The translations under genes were made by a program, and so were the position numbers. This document shows positions 20,554-31,412 of a DNA stretch of 64,000 nt, one piece after another. Positions within the stretch are counted from its first letter, which is position 1. Every line of letters starts with the position of its first letter. The stretch lies in contig OY992540.1 of NCBI GenBank assembly GCA_963921195.1, positions 17,553,136 through 17,617,135 of the forward strand, written 5' to 3'. The stretch is from Pegoplata infirma (lineage: Eukaryota > Arthropoda > Insecta > Diptera > Anthomyiidae). The notes below the pieces were generated by a model. It made no database searches, was not told the origin of the DNA, and saw only the letters and a list, made by a program, of their open reading frames with translations.

Positions 20554-21620
20554 AACAAGTAAAAGATTAAATTCGACTTGGCCGAATGAATACCCTCCAC
20601 AGTGCCAAAAACACTTTTTTAGTAATTGTAATTTTTTTAGCGTAAAAAGAAGTTGTTGAAAAATGTTCGCTATAAAATTTTTATTTTTATTAAAAAAACT
20701 TCTTTTAGTCATTTTTGTACAAAAAAATTTTTGAGTGTAAAATTTTTTTCAAGTGTAATTTTTTTTTGAATGTTAAATTTTTTTTGAGTGTTAAAACACT
20801 TTTTTTTTGTGTGGTGTGGAGTGAGTAGTGTTTGGGGTCCGGGAATTCCCGGGTCGGATTTCCCGGGAATTCCCGGGAAAAGACTGACGGGAATTCCCGG
20901 GAATTTTTTTGATTTTTTCCGGGAAATCCGGGAATTTTATATAATAAACCATTTTACATAAAAAATGTTTATATTAATTAAATTTTCAATATTTTTTTTT
21001 TACATACAGGTATAACTACATTTGCTATTTTTTGTATTTTTTCTATTTGGAAGAACAGTGCAAATATATATTCATAGGAAAACTGACCGAGTGTAAAAAG
21101 TATGGCAATATCATGAAAAAAATTAAAAAGTCAAAAAATATACGTCGGGTAATGATAACTTTGTTCAGACTGTCAAAAAATAAAAAATTTTGAACCTAGA
21201 ATTTACATTTCCAAAACAAATATTAAAAATGCTGCCAACTATATTAGTTCTTGCACGAATAACGCAATTTTAAATTTTTTTGCGATTTTAGCTATTTTTT
21301 GCGATTTTTTGGGGAAAAAAGCTGCAATATTTTTTTTGTTTTAATGTATTTCAGGATTTTTAACTTTTATTTTTTGATTTTTTATGTTTTAATTAATTCT
21401 TTATCTGTAATAAAACTGTTTTTAATAAAAAGTTGGTAAAATTTTAATGTTTCTTATGATTTATATTAATAAAGAAAATTTCCCGGGATTCCCGGGAATC
21501 CCGGGAAATAAATTATTTTTTTCCCGTTTCCCGGGAAATTGAAAAGTCCGGGAATTCCCAAACACTAGGAGTGAGTGACAAAAACACTTTTTTTTTGTGG
21601 CGTACCAATGATGAACACGC
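20554..21620 (-). mobile_element. Helentron/DINE-1-like 3' part, split by a hAT-like MITE
   Basis: The minus-strand 3' terminus AACAAGT is at 20554, then the hairpin TTCGACTTGGCCGAA and ATACCCTCCAC. GAGTGTAAAATT-like sequence follows up to the hAT insertion at 20826-21567. The remnant after it (GTGACAAAAACAC) runs into the next MITE. The 5' portion with the GTCY tract is missing. Confidence 0.55.
20826..21567. mobile_element. hAT-like element with CCCGGGAATTCCCGGG arrays
   Basis: A perfect 8-bp duplication GGAGTGAG (20818-20825, 21568-21575) flanks TIRs TAGTGTTTGGG and CCAAACACTA. Each end carries clusters of the palindromic CCGGGAATTCCCGG motif, and the centre is AT-rich and non-coding. A truncated copy with the same right end is at 59033-59354. 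Confidence 0.85.
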
Positions 21621-21625
21621 TCAAA

Positions 21626-22545
21626 CACTCAGAAAATTATGTAAGTTACTACATGTTAGTTGTTTGTATATTTTATAGTAGTTAGTTGTTTTCAACTACA
21701 AAGTCAGTTATTTTTGCATGAAAAATATCAAACAACTATTTCTGTTAGTTATTTTAAGTCGTTTTTTGAATAACTAACAAAAAAGTACTGTAATGTAGTA
21801 ACAGTTATTGAAAGTAGTAAATTTTATTTTCTTTATTTCTGAAAAAAATTTTTCCAAAAAAAAAAAATTTTTCGTTTTTTATTTTTCACAACTGTTTTTT
21901 TTTAAAAAACTTGGAAAAAAATTTGGTCTTAAATTTTTTTTTTCTGAAAAATTAAAAAAAAAAATATATAATAGCCCTGTTTTTGCAGACCGGATTAAGA
22001 TTAGGATTAACTCTATTTAGTTAAAAAATGGGTCAAATCAAGTCCAGAAATTTTTTAAATATTTTTTTCTGAATTTACATCCAATTAGTTAATATAAATA
22101 GGAAAAAAATTAAGCGTTGTCCAAAATGCACAATGGTATAAATAAATTTGAGTTAATCCAAGGATTTAACTAAATTTTTTTTTCATTCTTTGCATTTTGG
22201 ACAAAGCTTAATTTGTTTGCTGTTTATATTTACTAATTGTAAAAAATTGTAAAAAAAAATTATGGACTTGATTTGACCCATTTTTTAACTAAAAAAAGTT
22301 AATCCAAATCTTAATCCGGTCTGCAAAATCAGGGCTATTGTTTATTTTATTTTTACTACATATTAGTGGTTTTGACTACAAATGTTAGTAATTTTTACTA
22401 CATAAGTCAGTTGTTTTTTGTCAGTTAAAATAACTAACATTGTTAGTTGATTTAACTGAAAAAGTAGTTGACCCCAAAACAACTTACAAAGTAGTTATTT
22501 TAACTGACATTTTCAGTTGATTTTACTAACATAATTTTTTGAGTG
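21626..22545. mobile_element. TTAGTTGTT-family MITE with a nested palindromic MITE
   Basis: The termini are CACTCAGAAAATTATGT and ATAATTTTTTGAGTG, with the usual motif-rich interior. The flanking dinucleotides (AA, TT) do not show an intact TA duplication. A 368-bp insertion lies at 21971-22338. Confidence 0.7.
21971..22338. mobile_element. nested palindromic MITE (TAGCCCTG termini)
   Basis: The left end is ATAGCCCTGTTTTTGCAGAC, continuing through CGGATTAAGATT. It is mirrored on the right by AATCTTAATCCGGTCTGC followed by AAAATCAGGGCTAT. The TIRs extend for more than 60 bp. It interrupts the host MITE inside the AATATATATTGATTATT run seen in sister copies. The target duplication is ambiguous because the site is itself a TA repeat. 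Confidence 0.65.
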
Positions 22546-22780
22546 TTGATGTAATCAGATCTTAACAAATCACATCATATCTAATCGATTTTTTCTCGCG
22601 TTCTCATAATCTGAATTATATAAAAAAAAAATACACTCAAAAAAATTTTACACTAAAAATGACTAAAAAAAGGTTTTTTACTCAAAATAAAATATTTCTA
22701 ATCAAAACTGTTAATTTTTTCACATTAGAAAATTTTTCTATCTCTATGGTAAGGCGAAGGGTAATTTTAGAATCAGCTTA
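22546..22780. repeat. repeat fragment shared with 26676-26911
   Basis: This stretch (AATCAGATCTTAACAAATC, TCGCGTTCTCATAATCTGAA, GGTAAGGCGAAGGG) recurs almost unchanged at 26676-26911. In both places it is followed directly by a CAAGGGAAGT element. Confidence 0.65.
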
Positions 22781-22967
22781 CAAGGGAAGTCTTGCACTCA
22801 GAAAATTATGTAAGTTACTACATGTTAGTTGTTTGTATATTTTACAGTAGTTAGTTGTTTTCAACTACAAAGTCAGTTGTTTTTGTATGGAAAATATCAA
22901 ACAACTATTTCCGTTAGTTATTTTAAGTCGTTTTTTTGAACAACTAACAAAAAAGTACTGTGATGTA

Positions 22968-24980
22968 CATGCGCGGGTACAAGGGGGGGGAAAAAGGGGA
23001 AATTTCCCCCCCCAGACCAAATTTCGAAAAGAAAAAAAGAAAGGAAAAAAAGAAAAAAAAGAAGAAAAAAAAAAGAAAAAAGAAAGAAAAGGAAAGAAAA
23101 AGAAGAAAAAGAAGAAAGAAGGACATTTTCTAAAAAAAATCTGGAAGTCCAAAAATTTTTCATAGAAAAAAATTTGAAAATTTTATTGGGGAAAATTTAA
23201 AATTTTTTAAGGAAAAAAAAGTGAATTAATCTGAAAATTTTCTGTGAAAAATATATCTGTCAACCATATTTTGAATTTTGGCATAAACAAATTACTTAGA
23301 ATATGCATTTTTTGTATAGAAAAATGTTACAGGATCTTAATTTGGTTTATATAAAAAATGTTTGTCTTCTACATAGCAATAGGAAAAATATCTTAAAATC
23401 TTAAAAATGTTGATAGTCGATTTTACATATGTAAAACTATTTTAAAATTATTTTTCTAAAGAAAAAACTTTTTCTAAAGAAAAAATTCTCAGAATCTGAG
23501 ACTTTTTTATGTGAAAAAGGTCTCAAAACTTATTTATAGGAAAAAGGTCGCAAAAGAATTTTTCTATGTGAAAAAAGTCTCAGAATTTCTGAATTTGAGA
23601 CTTATTCTCTGAGTCTTTTTTAAAAAGAAAAAAGGTCACAAAGTCTGAGAGTTTTTACTGTTGAAAAATAGTCTCAGAAAATGAAACTTACTGAATTGGT
23701 AGAAGGTCGCAGAGTCTGAGACTTTTTCAAAGGGAGAAAGGTCTTAGAATCTAAGACTTTTTTTTATAGGAATAAGGTCTCAGAATCTATGACCTTGATA
23801 TAGGAAAAAGGTCTTAAAGTCTGAGACGTTTTCTATAGGAAAAGCACTTCCGAATCTTGGACTTTTTCTTTAGGAAAGGGTCACAGAATCTCCGACTTTT
23901 TCTATAGGAAAAGTGTCATAGAATCGGAACAGATTTCAGAATCAGAAAAAGGTTTAAGAATCAGTCACTTTTTCTTTAGAGAAAAAGTGCCAGAATTTTA
24001 AACTTTTTCTATATAAGAAAAAGCTCTCTGAATCTGAGACTTTTTCTTTAGGAAAAAGGTCTGAGAATCTGAGCCTTTTTCCTTAGAAATAAGATCTTAG
24101 AATTTGAAACTTTTTCTTTAGGAAAAAGGTCTTAGAATCTGAGACTTTTTCTATTGGACAAAGGTCGAAGAATCTAAGATTTTTCTAAGGAAAAAAGGTC
24201 TCAGAATCTTAAATTTTTCAGTACGAAACAAATCTAATAATCAGAGACCTCTCTATAGGAAAAATGTCTCAATAATGCTTTTAAATATGAGACTTTTTCA
24301 ATAGTAAAATGTCTTAGAATCTGAGACTTTTTCTGTGGAAACAAATTCTTAGAATCTGAAAAGTTTTCTATACGAAAAAAGTCTCAGATTCTGAGACATT
24401 TTTCGTAAAGAAGAAGTATTATATTCTGAGACATTTTCCCTATAAAAAAAATCAAGAAAAATGTCTCAAAATCTGATATTTTCTATGTAGGAAGAATATC
24501 TTCTATTAAAAAATTCTCAGATACAATTTTCTTTAAAATTTCTTTTAAAAATCTGAAAATTTTTCGATACTAAAATAGTCTCAGATTCTGAGACATTTTT
24601 CGTAAAGAAAAGTCTTATATTTCGAGACATTTTCCCTATAAAAAAATTTTTTTCACGAAAAATGTCTCAACATCTGATGTTTTCTATGTAGGGAGAAAAT
24701 CTTCTATTAAAAAATTCTCTTCTTATGTATACGAAAAATATATAATTTTGTTTTAAAACAAATTAAAAAAAATTGATCTAAACGAAATATGATCATGAAC
24801 ACCAAACCTCCTTCGGCAAAAACTAATAAATTTGATGATTTTATAGCTTTTCCATCACTTTTTTTTTGTAAAAAAAACGTATTCCTTTTTTTTGCTCGTC
24901 AAAAAAGGTGAATTTATAATTTTTTTTCAAAGTAAAAAAAATTTTTCCCCCCCCAAACCCAAAAGCTGTACCCGCCACTG
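22968..24980. mobile_element. hAT-like element carrying a TCTCAGA minisatellite
   Basis: A perfect 8-bp duplication GTGATGTA (22960-22967, 24981-24988) flanks ends CATGCGCGGGTACAAGG and, on the other strand, CAGTGGCGGGTACAGC. CAGTGGCGG-like ends are typical of hAT families. Next to the left end is a run of purines. Between 23460 and 24640 lie about 30 degenerate units built on GGTCTCAGAATCTGAGAC. A C-rich CCCCCCCCAAACCC block precedes the right end. No transposase was found. The same left end recurs at 45648. Confidence 0.85.
23460..24640. repeat. TCTCAGAATCTGAGAC minisatellite inside the hAT-like element
   Basis: Degenerate units of 33-38 bp have the core GTCTCAGAATCTGAGAC and a TTTTTCTATAGGAAAAA spacer. 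It is bounded on both sides by the hAT-like element's own sequence, unlike the free-standing arrays at 13395 and 31311. Confidence 0.8.
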
Positions 24981-25942
24981 GTGATGTAGTAACAGTTATT
25001 TAAAGTAGTTAATTTTATTTTTTTTATCTCTGAAAAATTTTCAAAGTTTTTTTTCCAAAAAATAAAAATAAATTTTCGTTTTTTTTTTTTCACAACTTTT
25101 TTAAAAAAAAAAAAAAAAAAAAAAACTTGCAAAAATTTGGTCTTCAATATTTTTTTTTCTGAAAAATTTAAAAAAAAATATATATTGATTATTTTTACTA
25201 CATTTTAGTTGTTTTGACTACAAATGTAAGTAGTTTTTACTACATAAGTCAGTAGTTTTTTGTCAGTTAAAATAACTAACATTGTTAGTTGATTTAACTG
25301 AAAAAGTAGTTGACCCCAAAATAACTTACAAAGTAGTTATTTTAACTAACATTTTCAGTTAATTTTACTAACATAATTTTTTGAGTGTGGTTTTATTTTG
25401 TAGATCAGAAAAAATAAAGGGACACGTATTTTTTTAGCGGCCCAAATTCATATTTAGGTGGTAAAAAGGAGGGGGGAAGACAAGGCCATTTTTAGGTTTT
25501 TTCGTTTATCTCCTATATTATGCAAAGAAACCTAGTCATGTTACATACCAAATGAAAGGTCTTTAGAAAACCTATCTACGTGTGCTAAGAACGTGTCCAA
25601 ACATGCTCAACTTTTCGTCATATTGAGTAAAATACCAAAATTTTAGGACATTTTTGTTAATAAGTTAAAAAATATTAACTTATTTGGCCGGTTGTTAGCA
25701 CCACGAGATAGGTATTTTTAATACCTTTAATCTGATACCACACATGCCTATATTAATTTTGTTTTTATAGGCGTAAATCGTAAAAAACTGAAGAAGGTCA
25801 ATTTCCCCCCATACAAATCGACCCCCCCTAAAAATGAGTTTGGGCCGCTAAAAAAATACGTGTCGAAATAATTTTCGTTCTTAACAACATATCCAAATTT
25901 CATGAAGATCGGAAGGTGACACCAGGGAGACTTCCCTTGTTA

Positions 25943-26298
25943 GCTGAAATTCAATACCAACCTTACTGAAAGAAACCGTTACCTTAAAATTCGGATGTCG
26001 AATGTAAATTTTTAGGTTTTGAGCATATTTTATATTCATAATAAATTTCGGACGCTCTTTCTAACGGTATTATCAATATCTTCCTGAACTTTATAACTTC
26101 TGAAATATTCAGAAATCGCAGCCCATAAAAAATAAAATTAATGTATTGAAAAGCACAAATCTCATGAAAAATGTTCTTGGGCTCCCAAAAAGCAATCCTG
26201 CATACGCCGTTGTTTATGGGGTCCCAAACCAATATATCAAGGTGTTACAAACGGAATGACAGACTTATATATACTACTATTAATAAGAGGAGGGTATA
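25943..26298 (-). mobile_element. Helentron/DINE-1-like fragment
   Basis: The right part has GGTGTTACAAACGGAATGAC, TTATATATACTAC and GAGGAGGGTAT, the minus-strand 5' end of lineage B. The GTCY tract and the 3' hairpin are missing. Confidence 0.55.
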
Positions 26299-26911
26299 AA
26301 GAAGTTCCCCTTACCTAAGAAAATTCGTTAAGTGCATTTAACTAATTTTGTAGATAAAATCATCTAAACATTACGTCAAAAACAACTGAATTATTTGCTG
26401 TTTTGGGATCAACTAAATTTTCAATGAAAACTACTTAAAATGTAGTTATTTTTTAGTGTTCTAGCACAGTACGTCTGTCTTTTGAAAATTTAAAAGACAT
26501 GTTTATTTCCCATGTAAAAATTTATTAGATCTGGCTTATCTATTAAGATCTGATTAATTAATTGTATCTGATCAAATCTATTAGATCCGAGATTTGCCTC
26601 CAATTTCGAGATCAAAATAGATTTCATCAGTAATTGTAGACAAATCTTGGTTATAATAGTTCCGATCAGATACTATTGATATAATCAGATCTTAACAAAT
26701 CACATCATATCTAATCGATTTTTTCTCGCGTTCTCATAATCTGAATGATTAAAAAAAAAAAAAAATAGTTTTTTTTTTTTTTTACAAAAATGACTAAAAA
26801 AAGGTTTTTTACTCAAAATAAAATATTTCTAATCAAAACTGTTAATTTTTTCACATTAGAAAATTTTTCTATCTCTATGGTATGGCGAAGGGAAATTTTA
26901 GAATCGGCTTT
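26299..26911. repeat. repeat fragments with AGATCTGAT-rich sequence
   Basis: Bases about 26510-26680 are rich in AGATC / GATCTGAT words in both orientations, like a subterminal motif array. Bases 26676-26911 repeat the fragment at 22546-22780. No complete termini were found. Confidence 0.45.
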
Positions 26912-27469
26912 CAAGGGAAGTCTCCCTGGTGTCACCCTCCGATCTTCATGAAATTTGGATATGTTGTTAAGAACGAAAATTAATTTGACACGTATTTTTT
27001 TTAGCGGCCCAAACTCATTTTTAGGGGGGGGGGTCGTTTTGTAGGGGGGAAATTGACCTTTTTCAGTTTTTTACGATTTACGCCTATTTAAACAAAATTA
27101 ATATAGGCATGTGTGGTATCAACGGGCAAAGAGTTAATTTTTTTTTGACTTATTAACAAAAATGTCCTAAAATTTTGGTATTTTACTCAGTATGACGAAA
27201 AGTTGTGCATGTTTGGACAGGTTCTTTACACACGAAGATAGGTTTTCCAAAGACCTTTCATTAGGTATGTAACATGACTAGGTTTCTTTGCATAATATAA
27301 GAGATAAACGAAAAAAACTGAAAACTGGCCTTGTCTTCCCCCTCCTTTTTACCTCCTAAATATGAATTTGGGCCGCTAAAAAAAATAAGTGTCCCTTTAT
27401 TTTTTCTGCTCTACAAAATAAAACCAATTCCATAAAGATCCGCGGGTGGCACTAGGGAGACATCCCTTG
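26912..27469. mobile_element. CAAGGGAAGT element, complete copy
   Basis: The ends are CAAGGGAAGTCTCCCTGGTG and, on the other strand, CAAGGGATGTCTCCCTAGTG. The flanks are TTT (26909-26911) and TTA (27470-27472), a near-match to the family's TTA site. Inside are AGCGGCCCAAACTC / AATTTGGGCCGCT inverted segments. It is 558 bp and non-coding. It aligns with 62426-62893 and the outer parts of 22781-25939. Confidence 0.75.
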
Positions 27470-27530
27470 TTAGTCGAATTAAACTTGTCTGCTTGTTTTT
27501 TTTTTTTTTAATTTGTTTTTAGAATTTGAA

Positions 27531-27577
27531 GGGTATAAAAGATTCGGCACAGCCGAATTTAGCACTCTCACTTGTTT
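27531..27577 (+). mobile_element. Helentron 3'-end fragment (lineage C)
   Basis: GGGTATAAAAG is followed by the hairpin GATTCGGC-ACA-GCCGAATTT and CACTCTCACTTGTTT. It is the 3' terminus seen complete at 48311-48354 and 63949-63996, truncated on its 5' side. Confidence 0.65.
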
Positions 27578-27858
27578 GTTTTAAATATTTTTAAATGGCG
27601 ATATTTTAAAAATAAAACAGTTTTAGTTGTTTTATGAGGGATAACGCCAGGGATTAAAATTCACATAAACTCTGAAAAAATCATAAAAAAATTTTAAAAA
27701 TTAAGAATAATTTAAAGTTTTTAAAAAATTTTGGAAAATGTTGGAAACCTCAGGAAAGTTCAGAAAAAAGTTCAAAACTTAAAGTATTTAGAAAAATAAC
27801 GAAAAATTGAAAAAATCTTGAAATTTTTTTAAATTTGTGTAAGGTATTTTTGTTACTA

Positions 27859-28732
27859 CACTCAAAATAATATATTAGTAGATTTACTATTTTTTTTTTT
27901 TTTGCTAATGCTGGTTAGCTAACTTTTAGCAAATTTTTAGTTGAGATTAGCATGTTAGCAAAAATATCTTGTAAACTTCATTTAGCGCATTAGCAATTTT
28001 AAACAAAATTTGAACTAATTTTTTTTTTCTAAATTTAAAATTGAGTTGACCAAATTTTTACAAGCTTTTTTGCTAATATTAGCAAAAATAAATGGTAAAT
28101 TTTTTATTTTCAGAAAACTTAAAACGGCGCTATCTCGGAAACTAAGCCAGATAGAGCAAAATGGAGGCCATTTTTTGGTTCTCGGGTTTCCATAGAATCG
28201 CCGGTACTCTTCACATGTGTGAACCCTAATGGGTCCTAACTTTGGATCCAAAAAAGTTAGCATTCCCGAAAATTTTAAAATGCTCATATCTCGGTAAATA
28301 TTGCCGACACAACAAAAAGTCCAAAAGCATTTTTGTAGCTTATAATAATAATAATAGAAAGCTCTCCGAGTAATATTTTTGAAGTTATCGAGTTTTGTAA
28401 TTCTCAAAACCCCGGTTGTCCCCTAAAATCACGTATCTCAAAAACTAAGCAAGGTAGAGCGAAACGGACACAAATTTTGGATCAAAAACTATGACGATTT
28501 TTTAGGAACCCAACTAGGTCTAGGCCCATTGGGGTCTGGACCTATCGGGTCCGAACCCCATGGGGTCCTCAAATATGTATGAACTAAGTTGAAGTAAAAA
28601 AATTTCAGTTAACTAATTTTTGGCAAAACATTTTTGCTAACTTTACCAAAAAAATTGTGGGTTCAAAATCAGCAAATTTTCTTGTAGGTTTACAAGCTTT
28701 TTTTGCTAACATTACAGGTTTTTTTTTGAGTG
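27859..28732. mobile_element. MITE, CACTCAAAA termini, TTAGCAAA motif array
   Basis: The ends TA|CACTCAAAATAATATATTAG and TTTTTTTGAGTG|TA are flanked by TA. Both subterminal regions are rich in TTTGCTAA / TTAGCAAA. The centre (28110-28570) is less AT-rich and contains AAAACGGCGCTATCTCGG and CTAATGGGTCC-type sequence. A 130-codon open frame crosses it but has no recognisable domain and spans the motif array. Confidence 0.65.
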
Positions 28733-28950
28733 TACATATTTTAACTTTTTGTTTAAAAATATTTTTGTGGCGCCTATGATTTAAATTTTGGAAAAAAAAA
28801 AAATAATTTTTTAAAAATTTTCAATCGGTCAAGCAGTTTTTGAAATATCGTCTTCGAAAATTTATGAAAAAAAATCGTAATTTTTAACTAATATGTATCG
28901 CAAAAACCCATCATTATGTTTGTATTTTAAGAAAAACTACAAATAATTTA

Positions 28951-29733
28951 AGGCCGCTGTTCCTAAAAAAACGAAGGGCAGTTTACATGTTAACTACCCT
29001 TGACCACCATTATCTACTATTTCCCAGTATTGGTGATACGATTTGCCGGGTTTAAATAATTTTGTATGAAAAATTATTTGAATTCGACAATTGTTATCCT
29101 CCAATACTGGTAAATAGTAAATAAGGGTGGTCAAGGGTAGTTAACATGTAAATCAAGCTTAAAGGGCAGTTTACACGTTAACTACCCTTGACCACCCTTA
29201 TCTCTAATTTCCCAGTATTATTGATACGATTTGCCAGGTTTAAATAATTTTGTATGAAAAATTATTTGAATTTGACAATTGTTATCCTCCAATACTGGGA
29301 AATAGTAGATAAGGGTGGTCAAGGGTAGTTAACATGTAAATCAAGCTTAAAGGGCAGTTTACACGTTAACTACCCTTGATCACCCTTATCTCAAATTTCC
29401 CAGTATTATTGATACGATTTGCCGGGTTTAAATAATTTTGTATGAAAAATTATTTGAATTTCAAAAACCCGGCAAATCGTATCACCAATACTGGGAAATA
29501 GTAGATAAGGGTGGTCAAGGGTAGTTAACATATAAACTGCCCTTAATTCACATAAAAGTGTGAAAATGAAAATTTGCGAATTTTTTTGGTGTTCTAGATT
29601 TGACATCCGAATTTCTTTTTCGTTTTGTTTCACATAAATAAAATTTGGTTAAAGTAAAACGAATGCACTTTTTTCCTTTTAATTTTTTTAAATTTTAATA
29701 ATTGAAAAGTTGTGAAAGACAGAACAGAGGCCT
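28951..29733. mobile_element. GGCCGCTGTTCC MITE (copy 2), split by a TTAA-MITE cluster
   Basis: The left end AGGCCGCTGTTCC is at 28951. The body resumes at 29547 with TTCACATAAAAGTGTG and ends with ACAGAACAGAGGCC. The gap holds three TTAA MITEs (28975-29542). Confidence 0.6.
28975..29542. mobile_element. three tandem TTAA-flanked MITEs
   Basis: The copies at 28975-29158, 29163-29346 and 29351-29542 each resemble 2516-2689. Neighbouring copies share a single TTAA (29159-29162, 29347-29350), and another TTAA closes the cluster at 29543-29546. The third copy is rearranged and has an AGGGCAGTTTA-type end on both sides. Confidence 0.75.
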
Positions 29734-30416
29734 AAATAACTAATTTGTTCTACTATAATTTTTGCACATTAGTTTGAAAGTCGGTGTACTCAAATTTATT
29801 GTATTTTATATTAAAAAACCACATAATACATAAATCCTTAAATGAATAGACATCGAATAAAAAAACTCGTTATGTTTGCAATTATTTATTTTTTGTATTA
29901 TTTCAAAAATATTTAAAACTTTTATTCAGAACTTTTACTAATTTCATAAATAGTTTTGTTAAAATTTTATTTACCCATGGTTTTTTGCACAACACTTGAA
30001 CTTTTAAAACTGATTTATTAAAATCAAGAAAATCAACATTAAAAAGGTAACCATGGTACATAAAATTCCTATACAACTTGTAGCAAGAAATTACTTATTA
30101 ACGAAGGGAAAGGAGTAAACAATCATTATTATAAATATGAATTCAGCGTATAAGAAAACATGATGACAATTTGTGGTTTAGTCATAAATTGCTTAAGGTA
30201 GGTTATAAAGAAAAAAACAAACTATGATTATGATGAAACTATTCTGATGACTAAGGTAACAAGAAAATTATTGATAAAACAAATAAATTACAAAACAACT
30301 TTGTAGTTTTGCAAAAAAAATTTGATAAAACAAAGGTACGTATGAGTAACTAATATTGTAAGTTTGTAAATTAGATTTCTGATGATAGTCACAAAGTTTT
30401 AAATTTTTTTAATAAA
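29734..30416. other. unique-looking AT-rich intergenic DNA
   Basis: No gene or repeat was recognised in this stretch. There is a small inverted pair ACCATGG (about 29977 and 30050) but nothing more. Confidence 0.4.
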
Positions 30417-30706
30417 GGCCGCTGTTCCAAAAAAAAGTAATTCACATAAAAAATGTGAAAGTGAAAATTTCCGAATTTTTTTGGTGTTCTAGATTTCACA
30501 TCCGAATTATTTTTTCGTTTTGTTTTACATAATTAAAGTTTGGTGAAAGTAAAACGAATGCACTTTTTTCCTTTTAATTTTTTAAATTTTAGTTATTTGA
30601 TTTCAACTTCGAATGAAAACGTAAACAACAAAACACCAAACTCGATTTCATGTCATTCGGAAATATTCATGTGAATTGAAAAGTTGTGAAAGACAGAACC
30701 AAGGCC
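30417..30706. mobile_element. GGCCGCTGTTCC MITE (copy 3)
   Basis: It starts GGCCGCTGTTCCAAAAAA, contains the family's ATTCACATAAAAAATGTGAA and AAGTAAAACGAATGCAC blocks, and ends GACAGAACCAAGGCC. It is the best-preserved copy in the window. Confidence 0.65.
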
Positions 30707-30733
30707 AAAGTTTTTTTTTAGAACTTTTCTATA

Positions 30734-31309
30734 CACTCAAAAAATTATGTTAGTAAAATCAACTGAAAATGGCAGTTAAAATAACTACTTTGTAAGTTGT
30801 TTTGGGGTCAACTACTTTTTCAGTTAAATCAACTAACAATGTCAGTTATTTTAACTGACAAAAAACAACTGACTTATGTAGTAAAAACTACTTACATTTG
30901 TAGTCAAAACAACTAAAATATAGTAAAAATAAAATAATCAATAAATATTTTTTTTTTTCAAAAAATTTTTCAGAAAAAAATTTGAAGACCAAATTTTTTC
31001 AGTTTTTTTTTTTTTTTTTTTTAAAGTTGTGGAAAATAAAAAACAAACGAAAATTTATTTTTATTTTTTGGAAAAAAACTTTGAAAATTTTTCAGAGATA
31101 AAAAAAATAAAATTAACTGCTTTAAATAACTGTTACTACATCACAGTACTTTTTTGTTAGTTATTCAAAAAAACTACTTAAAATAACTAACAGAAATAGT
31201 TGTTTGATATTTTTCATACAAAAACAACTGACTTTGTAGTTGAAAACAACTTACTACTGTAAAATATACAAACAACTAACATGTAGTAACTTACATAATT
31301 TTCTGAGTG
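30734..31309. mobile_element. TTAGTTGTT-family MITE, intact reference copy
   Basis: TA|CACTCAAAAAATTATGTTAG begins it and ACATAATTTTCTGAGTG|TA ends it, 576 bp in all. Inner blocks in order are AACTGAAAATGGCAGTTAAA, CAACTGACTTATGTAGT, a poly-A/poly-T centre, then TAGTTGTTTGATATTTTTC and AACAACTAACATGTAGTAAC. It has no nested insertion, so it defines the family's length. Confidence 0.85.
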
Positions 31310-31412
31310 TAGGAAAATGTGTTTCAGAATCTAAGAATTTTTCTATGAAAAAGAGTTTCAGAATCTAAGAATGTTTCTAAAGCAAAAATGTGTCTCAGAA
31401 TCTGAGAATTGT

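Larger units (their letters stand above)
22795..25387. mobile_element. TTAGTTGTT-family MITE, middle layer
   Basis: The termini CACTCAGAAAATTATGT and ATAATTTTTTGAGTG are here flanked by TG on both sides rather than TA. The interior matches 30734-31309 except for the hAT-like insertion at 22968-24980. Confidence 0.75.
22781..25939. mobile_element. CAAGGGAAGT element (TTA target site), outermost layer of a nested stack
   Basis: The ends CAAGGGAAGTCT and AGACTTCCCTTG are flanked by TTA on both sides (22778-22780, 25940-25942). The interior is interrupted after 14 bases by a TTAGTTGTT MITE (22795-25387), which itself contains a hAT-like element. After the insertion the sequence resumes with GTTTTATTTTGTAGATCAG and matches the inverted sister copy at 26912-27469. 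A 3-bp TTA duplication suggests PIF/Harbinger-like chemistry. The TIR is not one I recognise. Confidence 0.65.

Noticed and set aside
22887..23165. Lysine-rich and phenylalanine-rich frames on both strands
   Set aside because: Purine/pyrimidine tract of the hAT-like element keeps frames open on both strands; not protein-like.
28015..28407. 130-residue open frame
   Set aside because: Lies within a TA-flanked MITE, crosses its motif array, and has no recognisable domain or splice context.
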